A stretch of DNA of 64,000 nt from Pseudalkalibacillus decolorationis (GTDB lineage Bacteria; Bacillota; Bacilli; Bacillales; Fictibacillaceae), in contig NZ_JANHJQ010000018.1 of NCBI RefSeq assembly GCF_024609785.1, positions 1 through 64,000 of the forward strand. Direction: 5' to 3'. Numbering within the stretch: position 1 is the stretch's first letter; each line of letters begins with the position of its first letter. Shown here piece after piece: positions 1 through 8,486 of this stretch. Below the pieces are notes generated by a model. The model saw only the letters and a program-made list of their open reading frames with translations. It was not told the DNA's origin and did no database searches. The position numbers and the translations under genes are program-made.

Positions 1-24
1 TTTTTGATTTTGTTTATAATTCAT
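1..24 (-). CDS. Start of an unidentified gene, cut by the window edge
   Basis: An ATG at 24-22 on the minus strand is preceded by a strong ribosome binding site (AAGGAGG, complement of 31-37) and opens a frame reading MNYKQNQK before the window ends. It lies downstream of ftsZ in the same direction but beyond the ftsZ terminator, so it probably has its own promoter between 38 and 157. In B. subtilis bpr and spoIIGA follow ftsZ; these eight residues match neither N-terminus as I remember it. Too short to identify. Confidence 0.5.
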
Positions 25-157
25 GTATGTCCTCCTTGGTTTTAGTTAAGGGTCCGTTTTATCGCTGATTAGCTTTCCGGACACCTCGTATCATACCAAG
101 GGGACTTTTTTTGTACAAACCTCATTTTGCTTTATTACAGGAATGCTTTCTTAACGT

Positions 158-191
158 ATAAAAAAAGAATCGACTCATTATGAGTCGATTC
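158..191 (-). terminator. Terminator of the ftsA-ftsZ transcript
   Basis: On the minus strand an 11-bp perfect stem (GAATCGACTCA / TGAGTCGATTC, 167-191, 3-nt loop) is followed by seven T, about 20 bp after the ftsZ stop. The T-run abuts the motif CTTTCTTAACGT (146-157) that recurs elsewhere in the window. Confidence 0.9.
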
Positions 192-212
192 CTTTAAGGT
201 TTAATTAAGATC

Positions 213-1367
213 TTATCTACGGCGATTTCTATTTCGTAGAAACGCAGGTATATCGAGAGTATCGTTTTGATCTGATTGTTGAGAAGAGTTTGCAGAACGA
301 TTCGTCTCTTGCTGTCTTGGTTCTTCGCGATTATATTTTGGTTGTGCAGGTTGACTCTGTTGATTACTAACGGTAGGCTTTGGACGTTGCTGCTGTGGTT
401 TTGGATGTCCTTGAACACTATCAAAACCTGTGGCAATCACAGTAACAAGAATTTCATCTTTCAACTCTTCATTAATAACAGATCCGAAAATCATATTTAC
501 ATCTTCATCTGAAGCTGAAGAAACAATATCTGCCGCTTCGTTTACTTCATAAAGGCTTAAGTTCGAACCTCCAGTAATATTCATTAGAACACCTTTTGCA
601 CCATCAATTGATGTTTCAAGAAGCGGACTGGACACAGCCTTTTTTGCAGCTTCTGTCGCTCGATTTTCACCTGTTGCAACACCAATTCCCATTAGTGCTG
701 AACCTTTAGATGTCATAATTGTTTTTACATCAGCAAAGTCAAGGTTGATTAAACCAGGTGTTGCTATTAAATCTGAAATACCTTGCACACCTTGACGTAA
801 TACGTTATCGGCTTCTCTAAAAGCTTCCAACATAGGTGTGTTTTTATCAACAATTTCCAATAGTCGATCGTTTGGAATGACAATTAATGTATCTACTTTT
901 TCTTTAAGAGTTTCAATTCCCCCAACTGCATGGGTAGAACGTTTTCGACCTTCAAACGTAAATGGTCGAGTAACGACCCCAACGGTTAATGCTCCAATTT
1001 CTTTTGCAATTTCCGCAATGACGGGAGCGGCCCCAGTTCCAGTTCCACCACCCATACCAGCCGTAACAAAGACCATATCTGCTCCATGAAGGGCTTCTTC
1101 GATTTGCTCTTTACTTTCTTCTGCTGCTTTTTTCCCGATATCAGGGTTTGCACCTGCACCGAGACCTCGTGTTAATTTAGAACCGATTTGCATCTTCACT
1201 TCTGCTCTTGATAGGTTAAGTGCTTGTGCATCGGTATTTACAGCAATAAATTCGACACCCTGTACGTTATTTTCAATCATTCGGTTGACTGCATTACTTC
1301 CTCCGCCGCCTACACCGATCACTTTAATTTTTGCCAGTCCATCCATATTCATATCAAACTCTAGCAT
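213..1367 (-). CDS. ftsZ: Cell division GTPase FtsZ
   Basis: Tubulin-like GTPase that polymerises into the Z-ring at midcell and recruits the division machinery. The 384 residues match the family length. The tubulin signature GGGTGTG is at residues 106-112, with the upstream nucleotide loop [10 protein letters not shown] at 18-27. A Gln/Pro-rich linker of about 50 residues precedes the conserved C-terminal peptide DIPAFLRNR and a basic end; this tail binds FtsA and SepF. The ATG follows AGGAGGATC. It is last in the cluster, 38 bp after ftsA, and is followed by a strong terminator. Confidence 0.98.
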   Translation of the reverse strand: MLEFDMNMDGLAKIKVIGVGGGGSNAVNRMIENNVQGVEFIAVNTDAQALNLSRAEVKMQIGSKLTRGLGAGANPDIGKKAAEESKEQIEEALHGADMVFVTAGMGGGTGTGAAPVIAEIAKEIGALTVGVVTRPFTFEGRKRSTHAVGGIETLKEKVDTLIVIPNDRLLEIVDKNTPMLEAFREADNVLRQGVQGISDLIATPGLINLDFADVKTIMTSKGSALMGIGVATGENRATEAAKKAVSSPLLETSIDGAKGVLMNITGGSNLSLYEVNEAADIVSSASDEDVNMIFGSVINEELKDEILVTVIATGFDSVQGHPKPQQQRPKPTVSNQQSQPAQPKYNREEPRQQETNRSANSSQQSDQNDTLDIPAFLRNRNRRR

Positions 1368-1405
1368 ATGTGATCCTCCTAATCTACGATTTCTATTTTT
1401 GAGGG

Positions 1406-2698
1406 TTATTCAAAGAAGGTCCCAAACCAATCCTTCATACGGTTTTTTACACCTGGCTTGTTTTTATCCTTTTCTACCCTTTGTTCTGTGTTACGTCGTT
1501 TTTTAACTGGTTCTTGCTCTTCCGAAGGATGATCCTCGGAGATTGAAGCGGCTACTTCCTTTCCTTGTACCTTCACATTTTTAAAGGTGAATTGGATTAG
1601 ACCTACGCCTGTTGTGTATTGCGACTCACGCACGCCGATGTAATCCGGCAATGCTACTCGAACATTGTGATCAAGTATTTCTCTAGCCAATTCCAGCACC
1701 CCAGGCATAGAGGCAACGCCACCTGTCAAAACAAATCCTCCAGGCAACTCGTGGTATCCATTTCGCCTTAATTCTTCTAGTATAAGGTCGAAAATTTCTG
1801 CCATTCGCGGCTCTATAATGTGGGACAATTCATACTGGTTAAATTCTTGTTCATCAGAAGAACCGATCCGCGCTACGTTAAAACTTTCTTCTTCTGAGGC
1901 CATATCAATAAAAGCATGTCCATTCTTTACTTTAACATGTTCGGCATCATCTGTCGTAGTACGAAGCCCAATTGAAATATCTTTTGTTACAAAATCTCCA
2001 CCGATAGGCAAAGCCTTTGTAAAATGGATGGAGCCTTGATCAAATATGGTCAAGGTCGTTGAACCAGCGCCCATATCGACAAGAGCAACTCCTAAGTTCC
2101 GTTCATCCCTATTTAATGCGACAGTTCCTGCAGCTAGTGGCTGTAAACAAATATCAGCAACTTCCAGACCCGCACGTTCAACACATCTGAGTACATTATG
2201 TAATATCGTTTTCGCCCCAGTAATCAAAATCCCTTCCATTTCAAGACGAACACCGATCATACCCCGTGGATCATTGATTTCACCAAGACCATCAACTATG
2301 AACTCTCTAGGTATTACATCTATAATCTCTCTTTCAGGAGGAATTGACATTACTTGAGCTGCATCGATGACACGTGTTATGTCCTCATCACGAATTTCCC
2401 TGTCGTCACTTGAAACAGCAACAACTCCATGACATGGCTGAAGCTGTATATGGTTTCCTGTAATTCCTACAATTACAGAATTTATTTGTAGTCCTACCAT
2501 TCTTTCAGCCTGTTCCACAGCCTTTTTAATAGAACGAACAGTTTCATCAATGTCTACGATAGACCCTTTTTTTATCCCTTCAGATTTAGCATTCCCAACT
2601 CCAATAACATTAAAGTTATCATCTGACATTTCACCTATGATTACTTTAATATTGGATGTACCGATGTCTAAGCTAATAAATATCTCGCTGCTGTTCAT
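1406..2698 (-). CDS. ftsA: Cell division protein FtsA
   Basis: Actin-fold ATPase that tethers FtsZ filaments to the membrane. The 430-residue protein begins with the phosphate-binding strand [16 protein letters not shown] (about 8-23), has the second glycine-rich segment DMGAGSTTL and the third [12 protein letters not shown], and ends in the amphipathic membrane-targeting helix [10 protein letters not shown]. The AAGGAGGTG site upstream of the ATG is strong. It is followed directly by ftsZ. Upstream a repeat (2761-2915) separates it from sbp, so the ftsA promoter may lie in 2699-2760 or the repeat may be co-transcribed. Confidence 0.97.
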   Translation of the reverse strand: MNSSEIFISLDIGTSNIKVIIGEMSDDNFNVIGVGNAKSEGIKKGSIVDIDETVRSIKKAVEQAERMVGLQINSVIVGITGNHIQLQPCHGVVAVSSDDREIRDEDITRVIDAAQVMSIPPEREIIDVIPREFIVDGLGEINDPRGMIGVRLEMEGILITGAKTILHNVLRCVERAGLEVADICLQPLAAGTVALNRDERNLGVALVDMGAGSTTLTIFDQGSIHFTKALPIGGDFVTKDISIGLRTTTDDAEHVKVKNGHAFIDMASEEESFNVARIGSSDEQEFNQYELSHIIEPRMAEIFDLILEELRRNGYHELPGGFVLTGGVASMPGVLELAREILDHNVRVALPDYIGVRESQYTTGVGLIQFTFKNVKVQGKEVAASISEDHPSEEQEPVKKRRNTEQRVEKDKNKPGVKNRMKDWFGTFFE

Positions 2699-2760
2699 TC
2701 TTTGGCACCTCCTTCAAAATATCAACTATTGGTCGATTTCATTATTGTTTTCTTTTTTAT

Positions 2761-2915
2761 ACGTTAAGAAAGTATAAAAGTTTGCGGCATGGATGTAATG
2801 TCCAGCTTCAGCGCCCAACCACTTGGATCACTTCAGGCCTCCTGCGGCGGCAAAAGCCTCCTCGTCGGTCTTCCAGTGACCTTCGTGGCTAAGCAGGGCG
2901 CTTCCGCTTTTCTTA
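2761..2915. repeat. Dispersed ~150-bp repeat, copy 1 (sbp-ftsA gap)
   Basis: This stretch recurs almost exactly at 34256-34406; by eye there are two mismatches in about 150 bp. It is more GC-rich than its surroundings, has no open frame, and contains a core starting TGTCCAGCTTCAGCGCC and ending GGGCGCTTCCGCTTTTCTTA. A shorter related form lies at 61755-61810. I recall similar GTCCAGCT...GCGCTTTT elements in other Bacillus genomes. It fills most of the 332-bp gap between sbp and ftsA. Confidence 0.85.
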
Positions 2916-3030
2916 ATACACATACTTCTTTAACAATCTCTTGGAATTGTTCACTTTTTTAAGGAAACAACTTAAGGAAAGTATTCAACACTTACAAGGC
3001 ATTCCCTTTATTTTTTCAAAGTTTTTTGTG

Positions 3031-3390
3031 CTAATTCTTCTCTGTTTGTTGTGTGTTTGTTCGTTTTGTCAGTAATACCCTACGAATGACCGCAATATTA
3101 TTGAACAAACGTACTCCAAACGCGAAGATTGCTGCTAAGTATAAGTCTACACCAAGATGTACACCTAGAAAAGCCAAACCTGCAGCTAGTAAGATATTAA
3201 AGAAAAAACCGGAGATAAAAACCTTATCATCAAATGTCTTTTGTAACTGAGCACGTATTCCGCCAAATAGCGTATCGAGTGCTGCCAAGACTGCGATAGA
3301 TAAATAATTTGAATACTCTTCAGGTACCCGCAGGTCTGACATAAGACCGAGAAGGAGGCCGATCATTAAACCCAACACAGGAAGCCACAT
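3031..3390 (-). CDS. sbp: Small basic protein Sbp (DUF1290)
   Basis: Small integral membrane protein of unknown function, always found between ylxX and ftsA in Bacillus. The 119 residues hold several hydrophobic segments (about 3-17, 27-42, 60-78, 82-98) around the family motif LDTLFGGIRAQLQKTFDDKVF, and the C-terminus is basic. It starts 1 bp after the ylxX stop, so it is translationally coupled. Identification rests on both sequence and position. Confidence 0.92.
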   Translation of the reverse strand: MWLPVLGLMIGLLLGLMSDLRVPEEYSNYLSIAVLAALDTLFGGIRAQLQKTFDDKVFISGFFFNILLAAGLAFLGVHLGVDLYLAAIFAFGVRLFNNIAVIRRVLLTKRTNTQQTEKN

Positions 3391-3391
3391 G

Positions 3392-4108
3392 TTATGTTTC
3401 CTCCTTCTGTTCCATATATTTCACTCGTATTTGATGCTCATATGGAGGCAACGTCACAATGCTTTCAATCCTAGAACTGAGCCGCAAACCTTCCCGAGCA
3501 AACTCTTCACCTGACTGAGACGTCATCATTTCAGCATGTAACTTCTTTGCATCCAAGGTTATCACTTTAATTTCAATCGGGATTCCCGAAAGTGGTTCAT
3601 CATTAATATATGTTTTATCGTTCACTTCTCGGATTGGTGAGGTGTTGACAATTCTTTCACCATCAATTGAAATTTCCTGTGCCCCATAAGTATTTAATTC
3701 ATTTATTAATCGACGGATAAGTTCGGGTTGAATTCTAAAAGCAGAATGCCCTACTAAATCTTCGTCATTTAATAAAGGTTCGATAGTCAAAACAATTCCT
3801 TGTCCGCTTATCTCAGTAATACCTGCTTCTTTTTTCAATTCTTTTAATGTTTCCTTCAAAGTATCGATTTGTCCCTCTTCACCTGTACCTGAATATTCTT
3901 CTATCAATTGTTCATATTTATATATTTCACTATTCAACTCTTGCTGGACTTTCTTAACCTTTTCTACATCCTGCCTTAGTTCCCAAATATCTCGTGTATC
4001 TCTAGCCTTCGGTTCTTGGGTTGAGTGAAATTGGATAGCCACCATAAAGCCAATGATAACAGTTGTGATCAAAAAAATTAAACGTTTCCGCATCGGTACT
4101 AACTTCAT
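3392..4108 (-). CDS. ylxX: DUF881 membrane-anchored protein YlxX
   Basis: DUF881 family protein, 238 residues: a short basic N-terminus, one membrane anchor (about 9-26), a coiled coil (about 45-95) and a globular extracytoplasmic domain with GQGIVLTIEPLL and YGAQEISIDGERIVN, typical of the family. Its start overlaps the ylxW stop by 4 bp (ATGA), indicating coupling. The role is unknown; position inside the division cluster suggests an envelope or division function, which is inference. Confidence 0.9.
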   Translation of the reverse strand: MKLVPMRKRLIFLITTVIIGFMVAIQFHSTQEPKARDTRDIWELRQDVEKVKKVQQELNSEIYKYEQLIEEYSGTGEEGQIDTLKETLKELKKEAGITEISGQGIVLTIEPLLNDEDLVGHSAFRIQPELIRRLINELNTYGAQEISIDGERIVNTSPIREVNDKTYINDEPLSGIPIEIKVITLDAKKLHAEMMTSQSGEEFAREGLRLSSRIESIVTLPPYEHQIRVKYMEQKEET

Positions 4109-4800
4109 CCTTCCCGCTCAATAAACGGTGGCATTTGAATTGTTGCCTTCTTGTCCATTCGAACCTCTACCCCATCGTTTACAAGTTGGTCGGTTATATT
4201 TCCGGATAAATTAAGTGAATTCCAGAAAACATCAGGATCACCTATTGCAGAAATCACAAACGGTGCGGGGTGTTTAACACCATCGACATTTATAACAGGT
4301 CCAACGCAATTGATGTTTGAAATATGTGAAATACGCTGACCATTTATTGCAACAGCTTCTGCACCGGTTACGTAAAGTTCATGAATAACCATTCGAACAT
4401 GCTCTTCGTGGACGATATAATCATTTGTATCTTTTGACTCGGGTATATAGGAACTGTCTTCAAGGGATACAACAATTCCTTTTCCTTCAACTGGTACTTG
4501 TCCGACCACTTTTCTTAATTTCTTAACCTCTTCGACCAAATTGAATGTCAACTTTTCTTGCTCAGCAATCTTTTCCTCTTCTTTGTTAACCAGTTGGTGT
4601 TTTTCTTGTAATTCATTTAATAATTTCTTGTTTTCTTTTTGTATAGACAGGATTTGTGAACGTAATTGATCTTCTCTTTTCCATTCATCATTCGATTGGA
4701 CTCGGTCTTCTTGATTTGTATACTGATAAGAAAAGGAGAGCATAAATCCTGTTACGAGTAGAATGAGTGAGTAGATGACATGCTTGCCTCTAATCTTCAT
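4105..4800 (-). CDS. ylxW: DUF881 membrane-anchored protein YlxW
   Basis: Paralogue of the adjacent ylxX, 231 residues, same architecture: anchor at about 7-24, coiled coil at about 35-95, then the DUF881 fold with GKGIVVSLEDSS and TGAEAVAINGQRIS. Tandem DUF881 genes are normal here in Bacillus, where divIB-ylxW-ylxX-sbp is the order. It overlaps the divIB 3' end by 11 bp. Confidence 0.9.
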   Translation of the reverse strand: MKIRGKHVIYSLILLVTGFMLSFSYQYTNQEDRVQSNDEWKREDQLRSQILSIQKENKKLLNELQEKHQLVNKEEEKIAEQEKLTFNLVEEVKKLRKVVGQVPVEGKGIVVSLEDSSYIPESKDTNDYIVHEEHVRMVIHELYVTGAEAVAINGQRISHISNINCVGPVINVDGVKHPAPFVISAIGDPDVFWNSLNLSGNITDQLVNDGVEVRMDKKATIQMPPFIEREG

Positions 4801-5566
4801 GTTGTACTTCTCCTTTTTCTTTCACATAAGGCTCAAACCAGGAGGATTCTGTTAAGTGAATAATACCTTTCTTATCCGTATCGAGTGCTTGTACAATAGC
4901 TGGGTAATGCTCCATGTATTCTGTGAAGCCTGGAATTCTAGTTTCTACTTCATATCCGTCATTCATATATAATTTAATTCGCTTAGAATCATTCTCAGTT
5001 GGTGAAAAATGAATCTCTGATATCCGAACTCTAATACCTTCTGGCAAACCTTTAAGCTCAGTTGCCATCATTTGCATGGCTTCTTCATTTTTCCAATTGA
5101 TAAGAATCGGTGCAGTAGTCGGTACAGTAGCGTTAGACGCTGCTGGCATCGTTTCTCCATTTTGAAGCAATGGATAATATTTCCCCTCTCTGACGACGAA
5201 TGCGACCTTGGTATATTCCGTCACATTAATTCGGATCGTACTGGGGAAATGTCTCTCCACCTCAGCCTGATTCACCTGTACGAGCTTCTCGATATTGGCG
5301 GCCACCGCCTGAGGCTCAACGGACCAGATGTTTGTATCTGAATTTATATTACTCTTTTTAATAATTTGATCTTCCGTTACAAGTTCATTCCCTTTTATTA
5401 CTATGTTTCGAACATGACTTAATGGTGATTGGAAATAGACGATCACCAAAATAAGAATGAAGAAAAATGAAATATAATAAATCATTCTTCTATTCGCTTT
5501 CTGTTTTCGTTGTTGTTTTAGTTTCGGGATTCTGTCTTCAAGAGTCGTTACCTTTTCGTTGTCCAT
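4790..5566 (-). CDS. divIB: Cell division protein DivIB/FtsQ
   Basis: Bitopic divisome protein that forms a complex with DivIC and FtsL and controls septal wall synthesis. 258 residues: a basic cytoplasmic tail (1-27), one transmembrane segment (about 29-46), a POTRA domain beginning SHVRNIVIKGNELVTEDQI, and the FtsQ-type beta domain ending near LTESSWFEPY. The ATG follows GGAGGCATCCTT. It is the first gene after a 296-bp gap from murB that contains a hairpin, so this part of the cluster may have its own promoter. Confidence 0.96.
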   Translation of the reverse strand: MDNEKVTTLEDRIPKLKQQRKQKANRRMIYYISFFFILILVIVYFQSPLSHVRNIVIKGNELVTEDQIIKKSNINSDTNIWSVEPQAVAANIEKLVQVNQAEVERHFPSTIRINVTEYTKVAFVVREGKYYPLLQNGETMPAASNATVPTTAPILINWKNEEAMQMMATELKGLPEGIRVRISEIHFSPTENDSKRIKLYMNDGYEVETRIPGFTEYMEHYPAIVQALDTDKKGIIHLTESSWFEPYVKEKGEVQHED

Positions 5567-5643
5567 AAGGATGCCTCCATTTGATGAGGGCTAATCGATC
5601 GTAAATTTTTGCTACTTTCTTAACGTGTAAAAGTGAAATCGAT

Positions 5644-5672
5644 AAAACGGCATAAATTAGATATGCCGTTTT
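5644..5672. terminator. Hairpin between murB and divIB
   Basis: A perfect 11-bp stem (AAAACGGCATA / TATGCCGTTTT, 7-nt loop) is flanked by short T-runs in both directions; the U-tract is weak. The motif CTTTCTTAACGT lies at 5615-5626. A TATAAT hexamer on the minus strand (5706-5701) sits just upstream of the hairpin but has no good -35. The rest of 5567-5862 is AT-rich with no open frame that I can support. Confidence 0.55.
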
Positions 5673-5862
5673 ACTTAATTCTACACATCTATTTAATTGT
5701 ATTATAGCATAATAAATTGCCACATTAATCCATCAATTGTATCTTATTTGGATTTTTTTCTTTCGTCATTAAAGTGTCACATCAATTTATGAAATTTACT
5801 AGTGAACGACGAAGTACGACCAACATTCCTATTAGCTCGCTGACTTTTGACGAACATTCCTC

Positions 5863-6768
5863 TCAAGGACGACCAATCATCTCAACCTCAGTCTCGATGA
5901 CAACATTGTCCTTCTTGTGAATCGTTGATTTTACAAGATCGATCAGGTCTAGGACATTTTTGGCTGTCGCATTTCCTGTGTTTACAATGAAATTCGCATG
6001 CATCTCTGAGATCTGAGCACCACCTATCATTCGGCCTTTTAGGCCCGCATCCTCGATTAATTGTCCTGCATAATTCGGTAGCGGGTTACGGAAAACACTG
6101 CCACAGCATGGGTGGTTCCATGGTTGGGTTTCTTTGCGATAATCTTTATTTCTTTGCATCTTTTCTACGATCTTTTCACGATCGCCCTCTTTAAGCTGTA
6201 AGACAGCCTCTAAACAAATACCTGGATTTTGCTGAAGAATTGATGTGCGGTAAGAGAAATCCATTTGTTCTACTGACAACCATTTCATCGATCCATCTTC
6301 AAATAAAATATGTGCTTTCTTAAGAATTGCAGCGATATCTGATCCATGTGCCCCTGCATTCATATAGACAGCACCACCTACAGAACCTGGTATACCACTT
6401 GCAAACTCAAGGCCCGACATTCCTTTTCTGCTCATGATTGTAGATAATTTAACAAGTGAATAGCCGCCACCCACTTTAATTTCATCACTAGATTCTTCAA
6501 GGTGATCAAGACCTTTTCCAAGCTTGATTACAATACCTTCAATACCACCATCCGAAACGAGTAGGTTCGACCCTCTACCAATCGCTCTCCACGGTACATC
6601 ACTTTCTTTAACTATTTGAATCGCTTTCTGTAGTCCTTCTATAGACGAAGGCTCTATAAGTATATCGGCTGGTCCACCAATTTTTAAAGTCGTATGTTTG
6701 GATAATGGCTCGTTTTCTAAGACATTCCCTACGTTAACTTCTTTCAATTTTTCAATTAATTCTTTCAC
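5863..6768 (-). CDS. murB: UDP-N-acetylenolpyruvoylglucosamine reductase MurB
   Basis: FAD enzyme that reduces enolpyruvyl-UDP-GlcNAc to UDP-MurNAc in the cytoplasm. 301 residues from the GTG at 6768, which aligns with the B. subtilis start; a TTG two codons upstream is possible. Motifs: the FAD-binding [29 protein letters not shown], the active-site region CCGSVFRNP and the C-terminal Glu in [10 protein letters not shown]. It stands apart from spoVE: a terminator (6832-6858) and a MITE lie upstream, and a minus-strand TATAAT (6802-6797) could be its promoter. Confidence 0.95.
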   Translation of the reverse strand: MKELIEKLKEVNVGNVLENEPLSKHTTLKIGGPADILIEPSSIEGLQKAIQIVKESDVPWRAIGRGSNLLVSDGGIEGIVIKLGKGLDHLEESSDEIKVGGGYSLVKLSTIMSRKGMSGLEFASGIPGSVGGAVYMNAGAHGSDIAAILKKAHILFEDGSMKWLSVEQMDFSYRTSILQQNPGICLEAVLQLKEGDREKIVEKMQRNKDYRKETQPWNHPCCGSVFRNPLPNYAGQLIEDAGLKGRMIGGAQISEMHANFIVNTGNATAKNVLDLIDLVKSTIHKKDNVVIETEVEMIGRP

Positions 6769-6831
6769 GATCAATCCACCACCTTATCAACTCATCATTA
6801 TAATATGCGATCCTACTTTATTGATATGCAA

Positions 6832-6858
6832 AAAGAAAACTTGGCAAATTGCCAAGTT
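6832..6858 (-). terminator. Terminator between spoVE and murB
   Basis: A perfect 10-bp stem (AACTTGGCAA / TTGCCAAGTT, 6838-6858) on the minus strand is followed by TTTTCTTTTT. It would end the mraZ-spoVE transcript before murB. Its forward-strand start AAAGAAAACTTGGC is identical to the start of the repeats at 35128 and 59482, so the hairpin may derive from that element. Confidence 0.7.
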
Positions 6859-6870
6859 GGTAATTTAAGT

Positions 6871-7210
6871 ACGTGTTCAAAGAGGAGGATAAAAAGAGCC
6901 GAATTTTATGAAGTTCAACTAAATTCGTCACGTCCTGTGACAACGTTGAACTGACTCACATCGTGTGAGCCCGAGGCGTGAAAATCTCGAGGACCAGAAC
7001 GACGAGCGGTACTTGCATAAACACTACGAGTTGTACCGAGGAAGCTTACATCCAAGAATACGCTTGTAGACGCAGGTACATATGGAACTTCGACTAACTA
7101 CTTCACGTCCTGTGAAAACGTCGAAGTCAGCACGTCCGTGTGCAAGTCAGGTGAGATCGAACAACGAAGAAATTCGACAGCTATTTTTACCGGACTTTTT
7201 GAACAGCCTC
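6871..7210. mobile_element. MITE-like element, long form, at the murG position
   Basis: A 340-bp non-coding element. The left end ACGTGTTCAAAGAGGAGG and right end GGACTTTTTGAACAGCCT are the imperfect inverted ends shared with the 151-bp copies at 38900, 39059 and 46332. It is flanked by TTTAAGT on both sides (6864-6870 and 7211-7217), a probable target duplication. The extra internal DNA holds two nested palindromic units: about 6919-6959 (core GTCACGTCCTGTGAC) and about 7088-7130 (core TTCACGTCCTGTGAA). No transposase frame is present. Together with flanks it occupies 6769-7246, where murG is expected. Confidence 0.8.
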
Positions 7211-7246
7211 TTTAAGTGTAATAGAAGCAAATAAAATTGTCTACAG

Positions 7247-8347
7247 TCAGTAACGGGCATACCTGCTTACATTCAGAATCACACCGAGTGCCATTAGCAT
7301 TAATGTAAGAGAAGAGCCTCCATAGCTCAAAAACGGGAGTGTTATTCCTGTTACCGGCATAAGACCTGTCACGACGCCTATGTTAATCATGACTTGGATT
7401 GCGACCATACCGATAATCCCAACAGCTAGTAAGCTACCGAATAAATCAGGTGCGCCTAAAGCAATCCTAATGCCCCTCCACAACAATAGACCGAACAAGA
7501 GTAACACGAGTGATCCTCCGATGAAACCTAGTTCCTCAGCAAGAATGGCGAAAATAAAGTCCGTTTGAGGCTCTGGTAAATACCCGTACTTTTGTCTACT
7601 GTTTCCTAGACCTAGACCTAATAGACCACCAGGGCCAATCGCATAGAGAGATTGGATTATTTGAAAACCACTTCCAAGTGGATCACTCCAAGGATCAAGA
7701 AATGAAGTAATCCTCTTCATGCGATAGGGTGCTGAGATGATTAATATAACAAACCCTATCAAACCGAGAACTCCTAGTCCTACAAAATGGCTGACACGCG
7801 CCCCAGCAACATAAATCATTACGACACAGGTACCAACAAGAACGGCTCCAGTGCCAAGGTCTGGCTGTAGCATGATCATCCCGAATGCTAATAATACGAC
7901 CCCTAGTGATGGGACAAGACCCTTTTTAAAGGAGGTGATTCTTTTCTGATGCAGCGATAAATACCTTGCTAAGAACGCAATCATTGCGAGTTTGGTGAAT
8001 TCAGAAGGTTGTATGGAAAACGAACCTACACCAATCCAACTCCTAGCCCCGCCTCGGACCATTCCGATACCTGGTATTATGACAGCAATTAAAAGAATAA
8101 AACATAAGATTAGCAGGATCTTGGACCAGGTACCCCATGTCCAATAATCAACCTGCATAATTAGAAACATAGCAATAATCCCTAGTGTGGCGAACAGAAG
8201 CTGCCTCTTCGCGAAAAAAAATGCATCACCGAAATGGATCTCCGCCGATTGGGCACTCGCACTATAAACCGTTATGATACCAATGGCAAGCAATGTTAAC
8301 GTTACGATAACCAACACAAAATCTGGCGGTTTTTTAGCTTTAGGCAA
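7247..8347 (-). CDS. spoVE: Stage V sporulation protein E, SEDS glycosyltransferase
   Basis: SEDS-family peptidoglycan polymerase that makes spore cortex with its partner SpoVD. I chose the TTG at 8347: it follows GAGGTG with 6-nt spacing and gives MPKAKKPPDFVLVIV, 366 residues as in B. subtilis. The ATG at 8395 lacks any ribosome binding site and adds 16 residues of unlikely sequence. About ten membrane helices. Motifs: SWIGVGSFSIQPSEF, LLQPDLGT, the catalytic-Asp loop PEPQTDFIFAI, and FLSYGGSSL near the end. The second SEDS gene at 50915 is ftsW. Degenerate MITE sequence lies upstream and a MITE downstream. Confidence 0.93.
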   Translation of the reverse strand: MPKAKKPPDFVLVIVTLTLLAIGIITVYSASAQSAEIHFGDAFFFAKRQLLFATLGIIAMFLIMQVDYWTWGTWSKILLILCFILLIAVIIPGIGMVRGGARSWIGVGSFSIQPSEFTKLAMIAFLARYLSLHQKRITSFKKGLVPSLGVVLLAFGMIMLQPDLGTGAVLVGTCVVMIYVAGARVSHFVGLGVLGLIGFVILIISAPYRMKRITSFLDPWSDPLGSGFQIIQSLYAIGPGGLLGLGLGNSRQKYGYLPEPQTDFIFAILAEELGFIGGSLVLLLFGLLLWRGIRIALGAPDLFGSLLAVGIIGMVAIQVMINIGVVTGLMPVTGITLPFLSYGGSSLTLMLMALGVILNVSRYARY

Positions 8348-8387
8348 TAGAGACACCTCTAATCTTTCAGGTTTAACAACGAGTGGT

Positions 8388-8482
8388 TCCTGCATATTGT
8401 ACGAATTGTACTGAAGAAGCTAACATCATAGAGTACAGTTGTAGATGCAGGTACACAAGGTCTTAGTTCCTGTTGAACAACC
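8388..8482. repeat. Degenerate MITE-related segment between murD and spoVE
   Basis: About 58 bp (roughly 8403-8460) align with the interior of the long MITE near 7018-7076; shared blocks include GTTGTA(C), GAAGC and GCAGGTACA. The right end TGTTGAACAACC at 8471-8482 matches the MITE terminus. It is diverged, lacks the left end, and sits 5 bp from the murD stop. Confidence 0.6.
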
Positions 8483-8486
8483 TTTA

